Below are positions 50,976 through 61,259 of a stretch of 64,000 nt of DNA, piece after piece. The DNA lies in the NCBI RefSeq assembly GCF_001426435.1, contig NZ_LMER01000017.1:436-64435 (forward strand), given 5' to 3'. The stretch comes from Angustibacter sp. Root456. Lineage in GTDB: Bacteria; Actinomycetota; Actinomycetes; Actinomycetales; Angustibacteraceae. The notes under the pieces are model-generated. The model worked only from the letters and a program-made list of their open reading frames with translations, made no database searches and was not told where the DNA came from. The translations under genes were made by a program, and so were the position numbers. The stretch's first letter is position 1. Every line of letters starts with the position of its first letter.

Positions 50976-51318
50976 CCCGGCGCACCGGCTTGCGCTGCAC
51001 CCCGCGGCGGCCCCAGAACACCCACCAGGCGAGGGTCTGCAGCACCAGCGAGAAGCCGAAGGCGATGTCCTCGACCGGCGCGAACAGCACCCGCCACTGA
51101 CCGAGGGCCACGGCCTGGCTCGTGCCGAGGATCGCGTCACCGGAGTAGGTGACGATCCCGCGTCCGGTGAGCCAGCCGTTGGTGAGCAGCTGGAAGAACA
51201 GCACGATCGCGTACGACACCCAGAACGACGCGCGCGTGACCAGGCGCGTGCGCAGCAGCGCGACGTCGAGCAGCACCGCGAAGGGCACGGCCACCAGGCA
51301 CAGCTGGGTGTAGGTCAC
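50923..51318 (-). CDS. crtYd: Heterodimeric carotenoid cyclase subunit CrtYd
   Basis: A 131-residue protein with three membrane helices and the lycopene-cyclase-domain pattern (VSYAIVLFFQLLTNGWLTGR, then FAPVEDIAFGF and an Arg-rich tail). It works with CrtYc, encoded directly upstream with a 4-base overlap, to cyclise lycopene ends. Whether it makes beta or other end rings cannot be decided by eye. Confidence 0.82.
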   Translation of the reverse strand: MTYTQLCLVAVPFAVLLDVALLRTRLVTRASFWVSYAIVLFFQLLTNGWLTGRGIVTYSGDAILGTSQAVALGQWRVLFAPVEDIAFGFSLVLQTLAWWVFWGRRGVQRKPVRRVRRQPAPRASARSRAER

Positions 51319-51644
51319 GGCTCGTCCCCCACGCGCCAGCCGCGCACCGCGCGCACCGCCTCGATGGTCAGCACCGCCGCGAGCGGCACGACGGCGAAGA
51401 AGGCGACTTCCTCCAGCGGCAGGCCGCCGGGGACGTCGACACCGATCGTCTGGCCACGGTCGAAGAACCAGTGCCGGTGCGCCACGGCGTACAGGTCCCA
51501 CGCGATGAACAGCGGAACGACGGGCAGCAGGGTCAGCGCGAGCCGCCGCAGCCGCCGGTAGACGCCCACCCGCAGGTAGAGCTCCAGCGGCAGGGTGCCG
51601 ACGACGCAGAACGCCAGCATCGCGGCGTAGCCGAGATGGCGCAC
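51315..51644 (-). CDS. crtYc: Heterodimeric carotenoid cyclase subunit CrtYc
   Basis: The 109-residue partner of CrtYd, also three helices, with FIAWDLYAVAHRHWFFDR followed by TIGVDVPGGLPLEEVAFF, the conserved half-motifs of bacterial lycopene cyclases. GTG 51644 is chosen, 8 bases after the Rv2175c-type stop; a longer reading to 51713 overlaps that gene. Convergent with crtB. Confidence 0.82.
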   Translation of the reverse strand: MRHLGYAAMLAFCVVGTLPLELYLRVGVYRRLRRLALTLLPVVPLFIAWDLYAVAHRHWFFDRGQTIGVDVPGGLPLEEVAFFAVVPLAAVLTIEAVRAVRGWRVGDEP

Positions 51645-51651
51645 GCGGGGC

Positions 51652-52008
51652 TCAGACGGCCAGGGCCTGGGCGCGCCGGCGCACCTCGGTCTTGTGCCCG
51701 GCGTGCAGCGCACCGATGGGGCTCCCGCCCTGGATCGAGTCGTCGGGCGTGAACAGCCACCGCAGCGCGTCGGCGCCGGTGTACCCGGCGTCGGCCAGGA
51801 CCGTGACGGTGCCGGGCAGCTCGGGCATCAGGCCCTCAGGTCCGAGCAGCCGTGCGGGCACCGACCACACGTTGCGCTCCCCTCGCCGGACGGCGACGAG
51901 GTGGCCTTCCTGCACCATCCGGCGGACCTTGCCGACGTCGACACCGAGCCGCTCCGCGACGTCCGGCAGGGTCAGCCACTCGTCGACCAGGTTCTCGAGC
52001 TCATCCAC
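51652..52008 (-). CDS. Rv2175c-type DNA-binding protein
   Basis: A 118-residue winged-helix-like protein: WLTLPDVAERLGVDVGKVRR is the helix-turn-helix, and the C-terminal half carries VLADAGYTGADALRWLF. It resembles mycobacterial Rv2175c, the DNA-binding substrate of kinase PknL. The PASTA kinase lies one gene away, fitting that pairing. Threonines near the N-terminus could be phosphorylated but none can be named. Confidence 0.8.
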   Translation of the reverse strand: MDELENLVDEWLTLPDVAERLGVDVGKVRRMVQEGHLVAVRRGERNVWSVPARLLGPEGLMPELPGTVTVLADAGYTGADALRWLFTPDDSIQGGSPIGALHAGHKTEVRRRAQALAV

Positions 52009-52186
52009 GGCGGTCAGCCTGCCACGCCCGGCCGCGAGGTGCGTAACCGTCCCCCGATGCGACGAATTACATCAGTGTAAGTCCTGTTGAACGACGGATT
52101 TCGTGTACCGTCAACCGTCGTACCACGAGTCACACCTGCCACACCCGGCACACCTCTTGCCCGGCCGGTTCCCAGGGGAGAACGCC

Positions 52187-53329
52187 ATGCCGATCGTCAC
52201 CGCCGCCATCGCCACCGCCGCCGGCGCCCCGCTGCTGCTCGGCACCGCGGCGTCGGGGTGGACGACCTACACCGTCCGCCCCGGTGACACCGTCTGGGAC
52301 ATCGCCAGCAAGCACCGCACGGACGTCCGCACGCTCGTGCGGGCCAACCACCTCAGTGACGGCGGCCACCTCATCCGCGCCGGGGCGACGCTGCGCGTCC
52401 CCGGCCGCGCCAAGGCGGCGACACCGCACCGCGCCCCCGCCCGCAAGGCCACGCGCACGACCCCGGCGCGCACGGCGCGCTACGTCGTGCGCTCGGGCGA
52501 CACGATCAGCCACATCGCGCTGCGCCTGAAGGTCTCGCCGTCCACGCTGCTGCGCCTCAACCACCTGGACGCCCGAGGCACCATCTACGTCGGTCAGCAC
52601 CTGGCAGTGCCGGCAGCCGCCGCGCGCGCACAGGCCAAGGCCGCCGCCGCCCGCGCGATCGCGGCGCGCTGGACCACCTACACGGTGCGCAGCGGTGACA
52701 CCGTGAGCCACATCGCCGCCCGGCTGCGCACGTCACAGGCGACGATCATCAAGGCGAACCGGCTGCGCGTCACCTCGGTGATCCACCCGGGTCAGCACCT
52801 GCGGGTCCCCCGCGTGTCCGCGACGACGAAGCCCGCGAGCCGGTCCAGCGCGAACACCTTCGCCGGCCGCACCTACGCCGACGCCGTCGTGCGTGCCGCG
52901 GCCACGAACCGCCACCACCTCGCCAGCCGCGCCGTGCCCAGCCGCGAGGCCACGAGGCGGCTGATCGAGCGCACCGCGCGCCGCTACGGCGTCGACCCCT
53001 CGCTCGCGCTGGCCGTGGGCTACCAGGAGTCCGGCTGGAACCAGCGCCAGGTCTCGGTGGCCAACGCGATCGGTGCCATGCAGGTGATCCCCTCGTCGGG
53101 GCAGTGGGCCAGCGCCCTCGTGGGCCGGCGCCTCAACCTGCTCGACGCCGAGGACAACGTCACCGCGGGAGTGGTGATCCTGAAGGCCCTCACGACGTCG
53201 GCCGGGCGGCTCGACCACGCGATCGCCGGCTACTACCAGGGCCTGGGCTCGGTGCGCAGCCACGGCATGCACGCCGACACCCAGCAGTACGTGCGCAACG
53301 TCCTGGCGCTGAGGCGGCAGTTCGCGTAG
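52187..53329 (+). CDS. LysM and transglycosylase-like secreted protein
   Basis: A 380-residue protein with a short N-terminal signal region and three LysM modules (TTYTVRPGDTVWDIAS; YVVRSGDTISHIAL; TTYTVRSGDTVSHIAA) with Ala/Arg-rich linkers. It ends in an SLT-like lytic domain with catalytic Glu in AVGYQESGWN and AMQVIPSSG. It should cut peptidoglycan. ATG 52187 has an AGGGGAG ribosome binding site. It lies next to the PASTA kinase, which may control it. Confidence 0.88.
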   Translation: MPIVTAAIATAAGAPLLLGTAASGWTTYTVRPGDTVWDIASKHRTDVRTLVRANHLSDGGHLIRAGATLRVPGRAKAATPHRAPARKATRTTPARTARYVVRSGDTISHIALRLKVSPSTLLRLNHLDARGTIYVGQHLAVPAAAARAQAKAAAARAIAARWTTYTVRSGDTVSHIAARLRTSQATIIKANRLRVTSVIHPGQHLRVPRVSATTKPASRSSANTFAGRTYADAVVRAAATNRHHLASRAVPSREATRRLIERTARRYGVDPSLALAVGYQESGWNQRQVSVANAIGAMQVIPSSGQWASALVGRRLNLLDAEDNVTAGVVILKALTTSAGRLDHAIAGYYQGLGSVRSHGMHADTQQYVRNVLALRRQFA

Positions 53330-53360
53330 CTCGGCCCGGGCCCACCGTAGACTCGGGGCC

Positions 53361-55241
53361 GTGGACGTGACGGTCGCCGACCCGCTCGTCGGGCGCGAGC
53401 TCGACGGGCGCTACGTGGTGCGCTCGCGCATCGCGCGCGGCGGCATGGCCACGGTGTACCTCGCGCTCGACCAGCGGCTCGACCGCGAGGTGGCACTGAA
53501 GGTCATGCACCCGAACCTCGTGGACGACGAGGCGTTCGTCAGCCGGTTCACCCGCGAGGCGCGCTCGGCGGCGCGGCTCAACCACCCGGGGATCGTGCAG
53601 GTCTTCGACCAGGGCAGCCACGGCGGCGTGGTGTTCCTCGCCATGGAGCACGTGCCGGGGCGCACCCTGCGCGACGTGATGCGCGACCGCGGCCCGATGA
53701 CCGCCCACGAGGCCCTCGACCTGCTCGAGCCCGTGCTCGACGCCCTGGCGGCCGCGCACAGCGCCGGCATCGTGCACCGCGACATCAAGCCCGAGAACGT
53801 CCTGATCCGCGACGACGGCCGGGTGAAGGTGGCTGACTTCGGGCTCGCGCGCGCCGTCGGTGCCGCCACCACGCACAGCCAGACCGGCCTGCTGATCGGC
53901 ACCGTGTCGTACCTCGCACCCGAGCAGGTCGAGCGCGGCACGGCCGATGCGCGCAGCGACGTCTACGCCACGGGGGTCGTGCTCTTCGAGATGCTCACGG
54001 GCACCAAGCCGTTCGGCGGCGACACGCCCGTGCAGGTCGCGCTTCAGCACGTCTCGAGCCGCGTGCCGGCGCCCTCCAGCCGGGCTGCGGGGATCCACCC
54101 GGCGCTCGACGACCTCGTCCTGCTGGCCACGGCGCGCGATCGCGCCGAGCGGCCTGCGGACGCCCGCGAGCTGCTCATGTCGCTGCGCGAGACGCGAAGG
54201 GTGCTGCCCGGGCCGGCCCTCGACGCCCGCCCGGTGACCGTCGTCCCCGAGCCGCACCAGCCACCCGCTGACGCGCCCGCCGACGCGCCCGCCGAGCGCA
54301 CGATGGCCCTCGACGCCGTCACGGCACCGACGATCGGCCCGGCCCCCGCGCGGCGCCGGCGCTCGCGGGGCCGCATCGCGCTCGCCGTGGTGCTGGGGCT
54401 GGCGCTCCTGCTGGGCGTCGCAGGCTGGTACGTGGGGGCCGGGCCCGGCGCGTACGTGCGCGTGCCGACCGTGGTGGGCCTGACGCAGGCCGAGGCCACC
54501 GCCGCGCTCACCAAGCGGGGCCTGGACGCCGAGACCTCGCAAGCCTTCAGCGAGACGGTCGCCGCGGGCAGCGTCGTGTCGGCCGACCCTGCTGAGGGCG
54601 CCAGAGCCCGCAAGGGCAGCGCGGTGCAGCTGGTGATCTCCCGCGGGCCAGAACGCTACGCAGTCCCGAAGCTCGCCGGACTCACCGAGGACGCCGCCCG
54701 CGCCGCCATCGCCTCCGCCCACCTGGTGGTCGGCAAGGTCACGCGCTCCTTCGACGACTCCGTCCCCGACGGCAAGGTCGTGTCGGCGTCCCTCAAGCCC
54801 GGCACGAAGGTGCGCCGCGGCACGGCCGTCGACCTGGTGATCAGCCGCGGCCGCGAGCCCGTGGCGGTCGGCGACTGGGTGGGCAAGCCGGCCGACGAGG
54901 CGACGAAGGCGCTTCAGGGGTCCGGGCTGAAGGTCACCACCACCGAGGCGTTCGACGACAAGGTGCCGAAGGGCAGCGTCGTCAGCCAGGATCCCGGCCC
55001 CGGCACGGCGTTCAAGGGCGACACCGTGAAGCTCGTCGTGTCGAAGGGTCCCGAGCTCGTCGAGGTCCCGCGCGTCGTCGGCATGTCGGCTGAGGATGCG
55101 CGCAGCAAGCTCGAGGCCGCGGGCCTGAAGGTCAGCGTCACCTCGGTGTTCGGTAACGGCGGCGGGCGCGTCATCGCCCAGCGCCCAGGCGCCGGCGGCA
55201 AGGTCAAGCCGGGCTCCACCGTCACCATCGCCGTCCTGTGA
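53361..55241 (+). CDS. PASTA Ser/Thr protein kinase (PknL/PknB family)
   Basis: A 626-residue membrane kinase. The kinase domain (about 18-275) has GxGGMA-type loop ARGGMATVYLA, catalytic HRDIKPENVL and DFGLA, and APEQ. A membrane helix lies at about 331-353, then four PASTA repeats (VPTVVGLTQAEA, VPKLAGLTEDAA, VGDWVGKPADEA, VPRVVGMSAEDA) bind peptidoglycan precursors. Position beside Rv2175c-type and DAHP synthase genes matches PknL. GTG start; its stop overlaps the EamA gene by 4 bases. Confidence 0.93.
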   Translation: MDVTVADPLVGRELDGRYVVRSRIARGGMATVYLALDQRLDREVALKVMHPNLVDDEAFVSRFTREARSAARLNHPGIVQVFDQGSHGGVVFLAMEHVPGRTLRDVMRDRGPMTAHEALDLLEPVLDALAAAHSAGIVHRDIKPENVLIRDDGRVKVADFGLARAVGAATTHSQTGLLIGTVSYLAPEQVERGTADARSDVYATGVVLFEMLTGTKPFGGDTPVQVALQHVSSRVPAPSSRAAGIHPALDDLVLLATARDRAERPADARELLMSLRETRRVLPGPALDARPVTVVPEPHQPPADAPADAPAERTMALDAVTAPTIGPAPARRRRSRGRIALAVVLGLALLLGVAGWYVGAGPGAYVRVPTVVGLTQAEATAALTKRGLDAETSQAFSETVAAGSVVSADPAEGARARKGSAVQLVISRGPERYAVPKLAGLTEDAARAAIASAHLVVGKVTRSFDDSVPDGKVVSASLKPGTKVRRGTAVDLVISRGREPVAVGDWVGKPADEATKALQGSGLKVTTTEAFDDKVPKGSVVSQDPGPGTAFKGDTVKLVVSKGPELVEVPRVVGMSAEDARSKLEAAGLKVSVTSVFGNGGGRVIAQRPGAGGKVKPGSTVTIAVL

Positions 55242-56221
55242 GCGAGGGGCTGGTCAGCCCGGAGGTCGAACCCGCACCCCCGGCCGGCGCACGCGCGTCG
55301 CGCACCTCGCTCATCGCCGCCCTGCTGCTCGTCGGCGTGACGGCGGTGTGGGGCAGCACGTTCGTGATGATCAAGGACGTCGTCCGCAGCCTGCCGGTCG
55401 TCGACTTCCTGGCCGCCCGGTTCGTCATCGCGGCGCTCGCCATGGTCATCGCGTTCTGGGTGCCGCTGCGCCGGATGCACCGTGACCAGGTGCGCCGCGG
55501 CGTGGTGCTGGGCGTCGTCTACGGACTCGCCCAGATCCTGCAGACCTTCGGCTTGTCGCACACCTCGGCAGCCGTGAGCGGTTTCGTCACCGGCATGTAC
55601 GTCGTGCTCACGCCCGTGCTCGGTGCCGTGCTGCTGCGTCAGCGAGCCCCGGCCGCCACGTGGGTGGCGGTCGCGATGTCGACCGCCGGCCTCGCCCTGC
55701 TGGCGCTGCGCGGGCTCTCGGTGGGCACCGGCGAGCTGCTCGTGCTGGCCTCAGCGCTGCTCTACGCCCTGCACATCGTGGCCCTCGGCGCGTGGTCGGG
55801 GGGCAAGGACGCGCTGGGGTTGGCCACCGTGCAGATGGTGGCTATCGCCACGCTGTGCTCGCTCGCTGCGCTGCCCGGCGGCGTCCGCCTCCCGACGACG
55901 TCCGGCGCGTGGTTCGCGGTGCTCTACACCGCCGTGCTGGCCGGCGCCGGCGCGCTCATCGCGCAGACGTGGGCCCAGGCCCACCTGACGGCCACCCGGG
56001 CCGCGATCATCATGACCATGGAGCCGGTGTTCGCCGCGCTGTTCGCCGTGGCGGTGGGCGGTGAGCACCTCACCGGCCGGATGCTGGGCGGCGGGCTGCT
56101 CGTACTGGCCGCGATGTACGTCGTCGAGCTCACTCCTGGTAGGACCATCGTTCCTCTCGCCAGGCGTCGCCGCTCGCGTGGTAACCGCGCTGCTCCCAAA
56201 AGCCCCGACCGGGCTCGGTGA
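55238..56221 (+). CDS. EamA-family (DMT) transporter
   Basis: A 327-residue ten-helix exporter with two EamA repeats (GVTAVWGSTFVMIK near the start; LAGAGALIAQTWAQA later). Substrates in the family are amino acids or metabolites; none can be named. GTG 55238 overlaps the kinase stop. Its last 92 bases overlap the convergent molybdopterin gene. Confidence 0.85.
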   Translation: MSEGLVSPEVEPAPPAGARASRTSLIAALLLVGVTAVWGSTFVMIKDVVRSLPVVDFLAARFVIAALAMVIAFWVPLRRMHRDQVRRGVVLGVVYGLAQILQTFGLSHTSAAVSGFVTGMYVVLTPVLGAVLLRQRAPAATWVAVAMSTAGLALLALRGLSVGTGELLVLASALLYALHIVALGAWSGGKDALGLATVQMVAIATLCSLAALPGGVRLPTTSGAWFAVLYTAVLAGAGALIAQTWAQAHLTATRAAIIMTMEPVFAALFAVAVGGEHLTGRMLGGGLLVLAAMYVVELTPGRTIVPLARRRRSRGNRAAPKSPDRAR

Positions 56222-56714
56222 GGTACTCCACCCCGCGCAGCCACTTAGGGCCCTTGTAGGCGTACAGGTGCGGCACGACGAGCCGCACCGGCCAGCCGTG
56301 CTCGGGCGTCAGCGGCTCGCCGTCGTGGTGCGTCGCCAGCACCGTGCGCGGTGAGGCGAGGTCCTCCAAGCGCAGGTTGGCCGAGTAGCCGTACTCGGCC
56401 CACACCATCACGTAGTCGGCGCCCGGCGCCGGCGGGAACAGGTCGATCAGGGTGCGCGCCGCGACGCCGGACCACCGGTTGTCGGGCACCGACCACCGGG
56501 TCACGCAGTGCAGGTCACCCTGGACGTCGGTACGGGGCAGGGCCGCGAACTGCGCGGTGTCGAGCACGTGCTCCAGGCCGTCCTCGGTGGCGCCGGTGAC
56601 GCGAAGGTCCCAGCGCTGCCCCCGGTCGTGGGGTACCGGCCCGTAGTGCAGCACCGGCCACCCCGCGGCCGGACGCTGGCCCGGGGGGAGCGCCCGGTCG
56701 TCGGCGTGATTCAC
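56130..56714 (-). CDS. Sulfite-oxidase-type molybdopterin oxidoreductase
   Basis: A 194-residue molybdopterin-binding domain with the molybdenum Cys in GDLHCVTRWSVP and the NRWSGV and HGWPVRLVVPHLY segments of the family. It is a short soluble form without heme or signal, likely part of a larger reductase or a stand-alone enzyme. GTG 56714 is chosen. It overlaps the transporter gene by 92 bases at its 3' end. Confidence 0.82.
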   Translation of the reverse strand: MNHADDRALPPGQRPAAGWPVLHYGPVPHDRGQRWDLRVTGATEDGLEHVLDTAQFAALPRTDVQGDLHCVTRWSVPDNRWSGVAARTLIDLFPPAPGADYVMVWAEYGYSANLRLEDLASPRTVLATHHDGEPLTPEHGWPVRLVVPHLYAYKGPKWLRGVEYLTEPGRGFWEQRGYHASGDAWREERWSYQE

Positions 56715-56761
56715 ACGCCGATCCTGGCAGCCGCTCGCGGAGTCGCTGCCGGCACCCACCA

Positions 56762-57817
<1,056 letters not shown>

Positions 57818-57818
57818 C

Positions 57819-59207
57819 TCAGCGCTCCCCCAGCATCTCCGCGACGAGGAACGCGACCTCGAGGCTCTGCTGGTGGTTGAGCCGCGGGTCGCACACCGAC
57901 TCGTACCGCATGGCGAGGCCTTCCTCGTCGATCTGCTCGTAGCCCCCGAGGCACTCGGTGACGTCCGAGCCGGTGAGCTCGAGGTGCACGCCACCCGGCA
58001 CGGTACCCAGCGCCTTGTGCACCTCGAAGAAGCCACGCAGCTCCTCGATGATGTCGTCGAACCGGCGCGTCTTGTAGCCCGACGGCGACTCGAAACCGTT
58101 GCCGTGCATGGGATCGCAGATCCACAGCACCTGGCCCTCGGCCGACGCGACGGTCTCGACGAGCGCTGGCAGCGCGTCGCGGATGCGCTCGGCGCCCATG
58201 CGGCTGATGAAGGTGAGGCGACCGGGCTCGCGGTCGGGATCGAGCTTGTCGATGAGCCGCAGGACGTCGTCGGCGGAGGTCTTGGGGCCCAGCTTGACGC
58301 CGATCGGGTTGCGCACGCGCGAGAGCAGGTCGACGTGCGCACCGTCGAGCTGGCGGGTGCGCTCACCGATCCACACGAAGTGCCCCGAGACGTCGTAGGG
58401 GTCGCCGGTGCGCGAGTCGATGCGCGTGAGCGCCCGCTCGTACTCCAGGATCAACGCCTCGTGGCTCGCGTAGAAGGCGACCGTGCGCAGCGCGTCGAAG
58501 TCGGCGCCGCACGCGTCCATGAAGCGCATGGCCTTGTCGATGTCGCGGGCCATGACCTCGTAACGAGCCTTGGCGGTGTTGCCGACGAAACCACGGTTCC
58601 ACTCGTGCACCTGGCGCAGGTCGGCGAAGCCACCCTGGGTGAACGCGCGGATGAGGTTCAGCGTCGAGCTGCTCGCGTGGTAGGCCTGCACGAGCCGCGC
58701 CGGGTCGTGCCGGCGCGCCTCGGCGGTGAACGCGTAGTCGTTGACGGCGTCGCCGCGGTAGGCAGGCAGGCTCACGCCGTCGCGCGTCTCGACGTCGCTG
58801 CTGCGCGGCTTGGCGAACTGGCCCGCCATCCGGCCGAGCTTGACCACCGGCAGGCTCGCGCCGTACGTCAGCACGACGGCCATCTGCAGGATCGTCTTGA
58901 TCCGGTCGCGGATGTCGTCGGCATTCGTGCCACTGAAGGTCTCGGCGCAGTCCCCACCCTGCAGCACGAAGGCCTCACCGCGGGCGGCGGCCGCCAGCCG
59001 GGCCCGCAGCTCGTCGCACTCTCCCGCGAACACCAGCGGCGGGCTCTTGCGCAGCGTCTGCACCGCCTGCGCGAGCGCGGCGTCGTCGCCCCACGTCGGC
59101 TGCTGGGCGGCCGGCATCGAGCGCCAGGCGTCCAGGCCCTCGAGCACGCGGCGCTCGCGGTCGGCGGTGGCCTGGTCGCCCAGGGTGCTCACGCTGTCGA
59201 GGCTCAC
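57819..59207 (-). CDS. aroG: Class II (plant/mycobacterial-type) DAHP synthase
   Basis: A 462-residue enzyme opening the shikimate pathway from PEP and erythrose-4-phosphate. Markers are FVLQGGDCAETF, the metal/PEP residues RMGAERIRD and DPMHGN, and EVHKALGTVPGGVHLELTG. Length and motifs match mycobacterial AroG. It shares an operon with threonine aldolase downstream and is convergent in layout with the kinase block. Confidence 0.93.
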   Translation of the reverse strand: MSLDSVSTLGDQATADRERRVLEGLDAWRSMPAAQQPTWGDDAALAQAVQTLRKSPPLVFAGECDELRARLAAAARGEAFVLQGGDCAETFSGTNADDIRDRIKTILQMAVVLTYGASLPVVKLGRMAGQFAKPRSSDVETRDGVSLPAYRGDAVNDYAFTAEARRHDPARLVQAYHASSSTLNLIRAFTQGGFADLRQVHEWNRGFVGNTAKARYEVMARDIDKAMRFMDACGADFDALRTVAFYASHEALILEYERALTRIDSRTGDPYDVSGHFVWIGERTRQLDGAHVDLLSRVRNPIGVKLGPKTSADDVLRLIDKLDPDREPGRLTFISRMGAERIRDALPALVETVASAEGQVLWICDPMHGNGFESPSGYKTRRFDDIIEELRGFFEVHKALGTVPGGVHLELTGSDVTECLGGYEQIDEEGLAMRYESVCDPRLNHQQSLEVAFLVAEMLGER

Positions 59208-59275
59208 GGTCCCAGGGTAGGCGCGCCCCCGAACCCTCCCGCGCGCGGTCCGGATGACGGGACGTCGGTGAGGCG

Positions 59276-60298
59276 TCAGCCGAAGAAGGTCTCGACCTCG
59301 GCGTAGCGCTCGGGCGGCACGGTCTTGAGCTCGGCGGTGGCCTCAGACAGCGGGACGCGCACGATGTCGGTGCCGCGCAAGGCGACCATCAGGCCGAAGT
59401 CGCCCTCGTGCGCGGCGTCGATGGCCTGCAGCCCGAACCGCGTCGAGAGCACCCGGTCGTAGGCGGTGGGCGTCCCGCCGCGCTGCACGTGGCCGAGCAC
59501 CACGGCCCGCGTCTCGTGACCGGTGCGCTGCTCGATCTCGGCGGCCAGCCACGTGCCCACGCCGCCGAGCCGGACGTGCCCGAAGGCGTCGGTCTCACCA
59601 GTGGCCAGCACCTCCGCGCCCCCCTCGGGCACCGCACCCTCGGCCACCACGATGATCGAGGCGTGGCCGCGCTCGAACCGCGAGCGCACCCAGCCGCAGA
59701 CGGTGTCGACGTCGAACGGCGTCTCGGGGATCAGGATGCCGTTCGCGCCACCCGCGAGGCCCGAGTGCAACGCGATCCAGCCTGCGTGGCGACCCATCAC
59801 CTCGACGACGAGCGCGCGGTGGTGCGACTCGGCGGTGGTGCGCAGCCGGTCGACCGCCTCGGTGGCGATGGAGACGGCGGTGTCGAAGCCGAAGGTGTAG
59901 TCGGTGGCACCGAGGTCGTTGTCGATGGTCTTGGGCACGCCGACCACCGGGATGCCGTCGTCGGTGAGCCGCTTGGCCACGCCGAGGGTGTCCTCGCCGC
60001 CGATGGCGATGAGCGCGTCGACGCCGGCCGCCTCGAGGTTCTGGCGGATCTGCTCGACGCCGCCGTCGACCTTGTAGGGGTTGGTGCGCGAGGAGCCGAG
60101 GATGGTGCCGCCGCGAGAGAGGACGTCCTCGACGTCCTCCTCGACGAGGGGGCGCGAGCGGCCCTCGAGCGGGCCGCGCCAGCCGTCCTGGAAGCCGACG
60201 AACTCGTGCCCGAGCCGACTGCCCTTGAGGACCACGGCGCGGATGACGGCGTTGAGGCCGGGGCAGTCTCCCCCGCCGGTGAGCAGACCGATGCGCAT
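59276..60298 (-). CDS. pfkA: 6-phosphofructokinase, probably PPi-dependent
   Basis: A 340-residue PFK: MRIGLLTGGGDCPGLNAVIR at the start and catalytic PKTIDNDL. The phosphoryl-donor residues are GGEDT (Asp103) and Lys123 of PKTIDND. ATP enzymes mostly have Gly at the first position, while Asp plus Lys is the signature of PPi-dependent enzymes such as that of Amycolatopsis. The reaction would then be reversible. ATG start; transcribed alone. Confidence 0.88.
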   Translation of the reverse strand: MRIGLLTGGGDCPGLNAVIRAVVLKGSRLGHEFVGFQDGWRGPLEGRSRPLVEEDVEDVLSRGGTILGSSRTNPYKVDGGVEQIRQNLEAAGVDALIAIGGEDTLGVAKRLTDDGIPVVGVPKTIDNDLGATDYTFGFDTAVSIATEAVDRLRTTAESHHRALVVEVMGRHAGWIALHSGLAGGANGILIPETPFDVDTVCGWVRSRFERGHASIIVVAEGAVPEGGAEVLATGETDAFGHVRLGGVGTWLAAEIEQRTGHETRAVVLGHVQRGGTPTAYDRVLSTRFGLQAIDAAHEGDFGLMVALRGTDIVRVPLSEATAELKTVPPERYAEVETFFG

Positions 60299-60379
60299 GC
60301 CCTCACCCTAGCCACGTCGATCGCGCCGCAGTCACCCGCCGACCACGTCGCGGACACCCACCGCCGCTAGGGTCACGCC

Positions 60380-61198
60380 ATGACGTTCTCGATCGTGGGT
60401 CGCGACGGTGACGCGTACGGCGTCGCCGTGGCCAGCAAGTTCCTCGCCGTGGGCTACGCGGTTCCGGGTGCGCGAGCCGGAGTGGGCGCGATCGCCACCC
60501 AGGCCTACGCCAACCTGGCCTACCGCCCCCAGGGTCTCGACCTGCTCGCCGGCGGGGCGTCCAGCCGCGACGTCGTCGAGCGGCTGACGGGCGCCGACGA
60601 CGGCCGCGACCAGCGGCAGGTGGGCGTGGTGTCGGCGAGCGACGCCGCGACGTTCACCGGCCCGGCCTGCCACGACTGGGCCGGCGGTCGCGCGGGCGAC
60701 GACTACGCGGTGCAGGGCAACATCCTCGTCGGCGAGCAGGTGGTCGAGGCGATGGAGGCAGCGTGGACGGCGTCCGCCGGGTCGCCGATCAGCCAGCGGC
60801 TGCTCGCCGCGCTGCGGGCCGGCGACGAGGCGGGCGGTGACCGGCGGGGCCGGCAGAGCGCCGCGATCGTCGTGGTGCGCCCGGGCGCCGGCTACGGCGG
60901 GGACGACACCGCGCTCGACCTGCGGGTCGACGACCACGAGCAGCCGGTGGCCGAGCTCGAGCGCCTGGCCGCGCTGCACGAGCTGTACTTCGGCGAGCCC
61001 GACCCGCAGGCGCTGCTGCCGCTCGAGGGTGAGGTGGCCGACGAGGTGCGCTCGCTGCTCGCACGGCTCGGCCACGAGGGCGGCGACCTCGACGCCCTGC
61101 TCGACGACTGGGCCGGGTCGGCGAACTTCGAGATGCGCCTGCGTCCGGGGCGCATCGACCCTGTCGTGCTCGAGCAGCTGCGCCTCGGCCGCACCTGA
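60380..61198 (+). CDS. DUF1028 protein (Ntn-hydrolase-like fold)
   Basis: A 272-residue protein beginning MTFSIVGRDGDAYGVAVASK, the DUF1028 signature, with YAVQGNILVGEQVVEAM in the middle and a C-terminal peptidoglycan-binding-like extension (from about 195). Function is unknown; members are linked to Ntn hydrolases. It is divergent from pfkA with about 80 bases between. Confidence 0.82.
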   Translation: MTFSIVGRDGDAYGVAVASKFLAVGYAVPGARAGVGAIATQAYANLAYRPQGLDLLAGGASSRDVVERLTGADDGRDQRQVGVVSASDAATFTGPACHDWAGGRAGDDYAVQGNILVGEQVVEAMEAAWTASAGSPISQRLLAALRAGDEAGGDRRGRQSAAIVVVRPGAGYGGDDTALDLRVDDHEQPVAELERLAALHELYFGEPDPQALLPLEGEVADEVRSLLARLGHEGGDLDALLDDWAGSANFEMRLRPGRIDPVVLEQLRLGRT

Positions 61199-61217
61199 GC
61201 TGACGCGGGCCGGACGT

Positions 61218-61259
61218 CAGGCGGCTGCGCTCAGGCGGCTGCGCTCAGGCGGCTGCGCT
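61218..61259. repeat. Three 14-base tandem repeats
   Basis: CAGGCGGCTGCGCT occurs three times in a row exactly, in the gap between the DUF1028 stop and the regulator stop; a fourth partial copy (CAGGCGG) runs into the regulator gene. Probably slippage; it may weaken or form a terminator. Confidence 0.75.
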
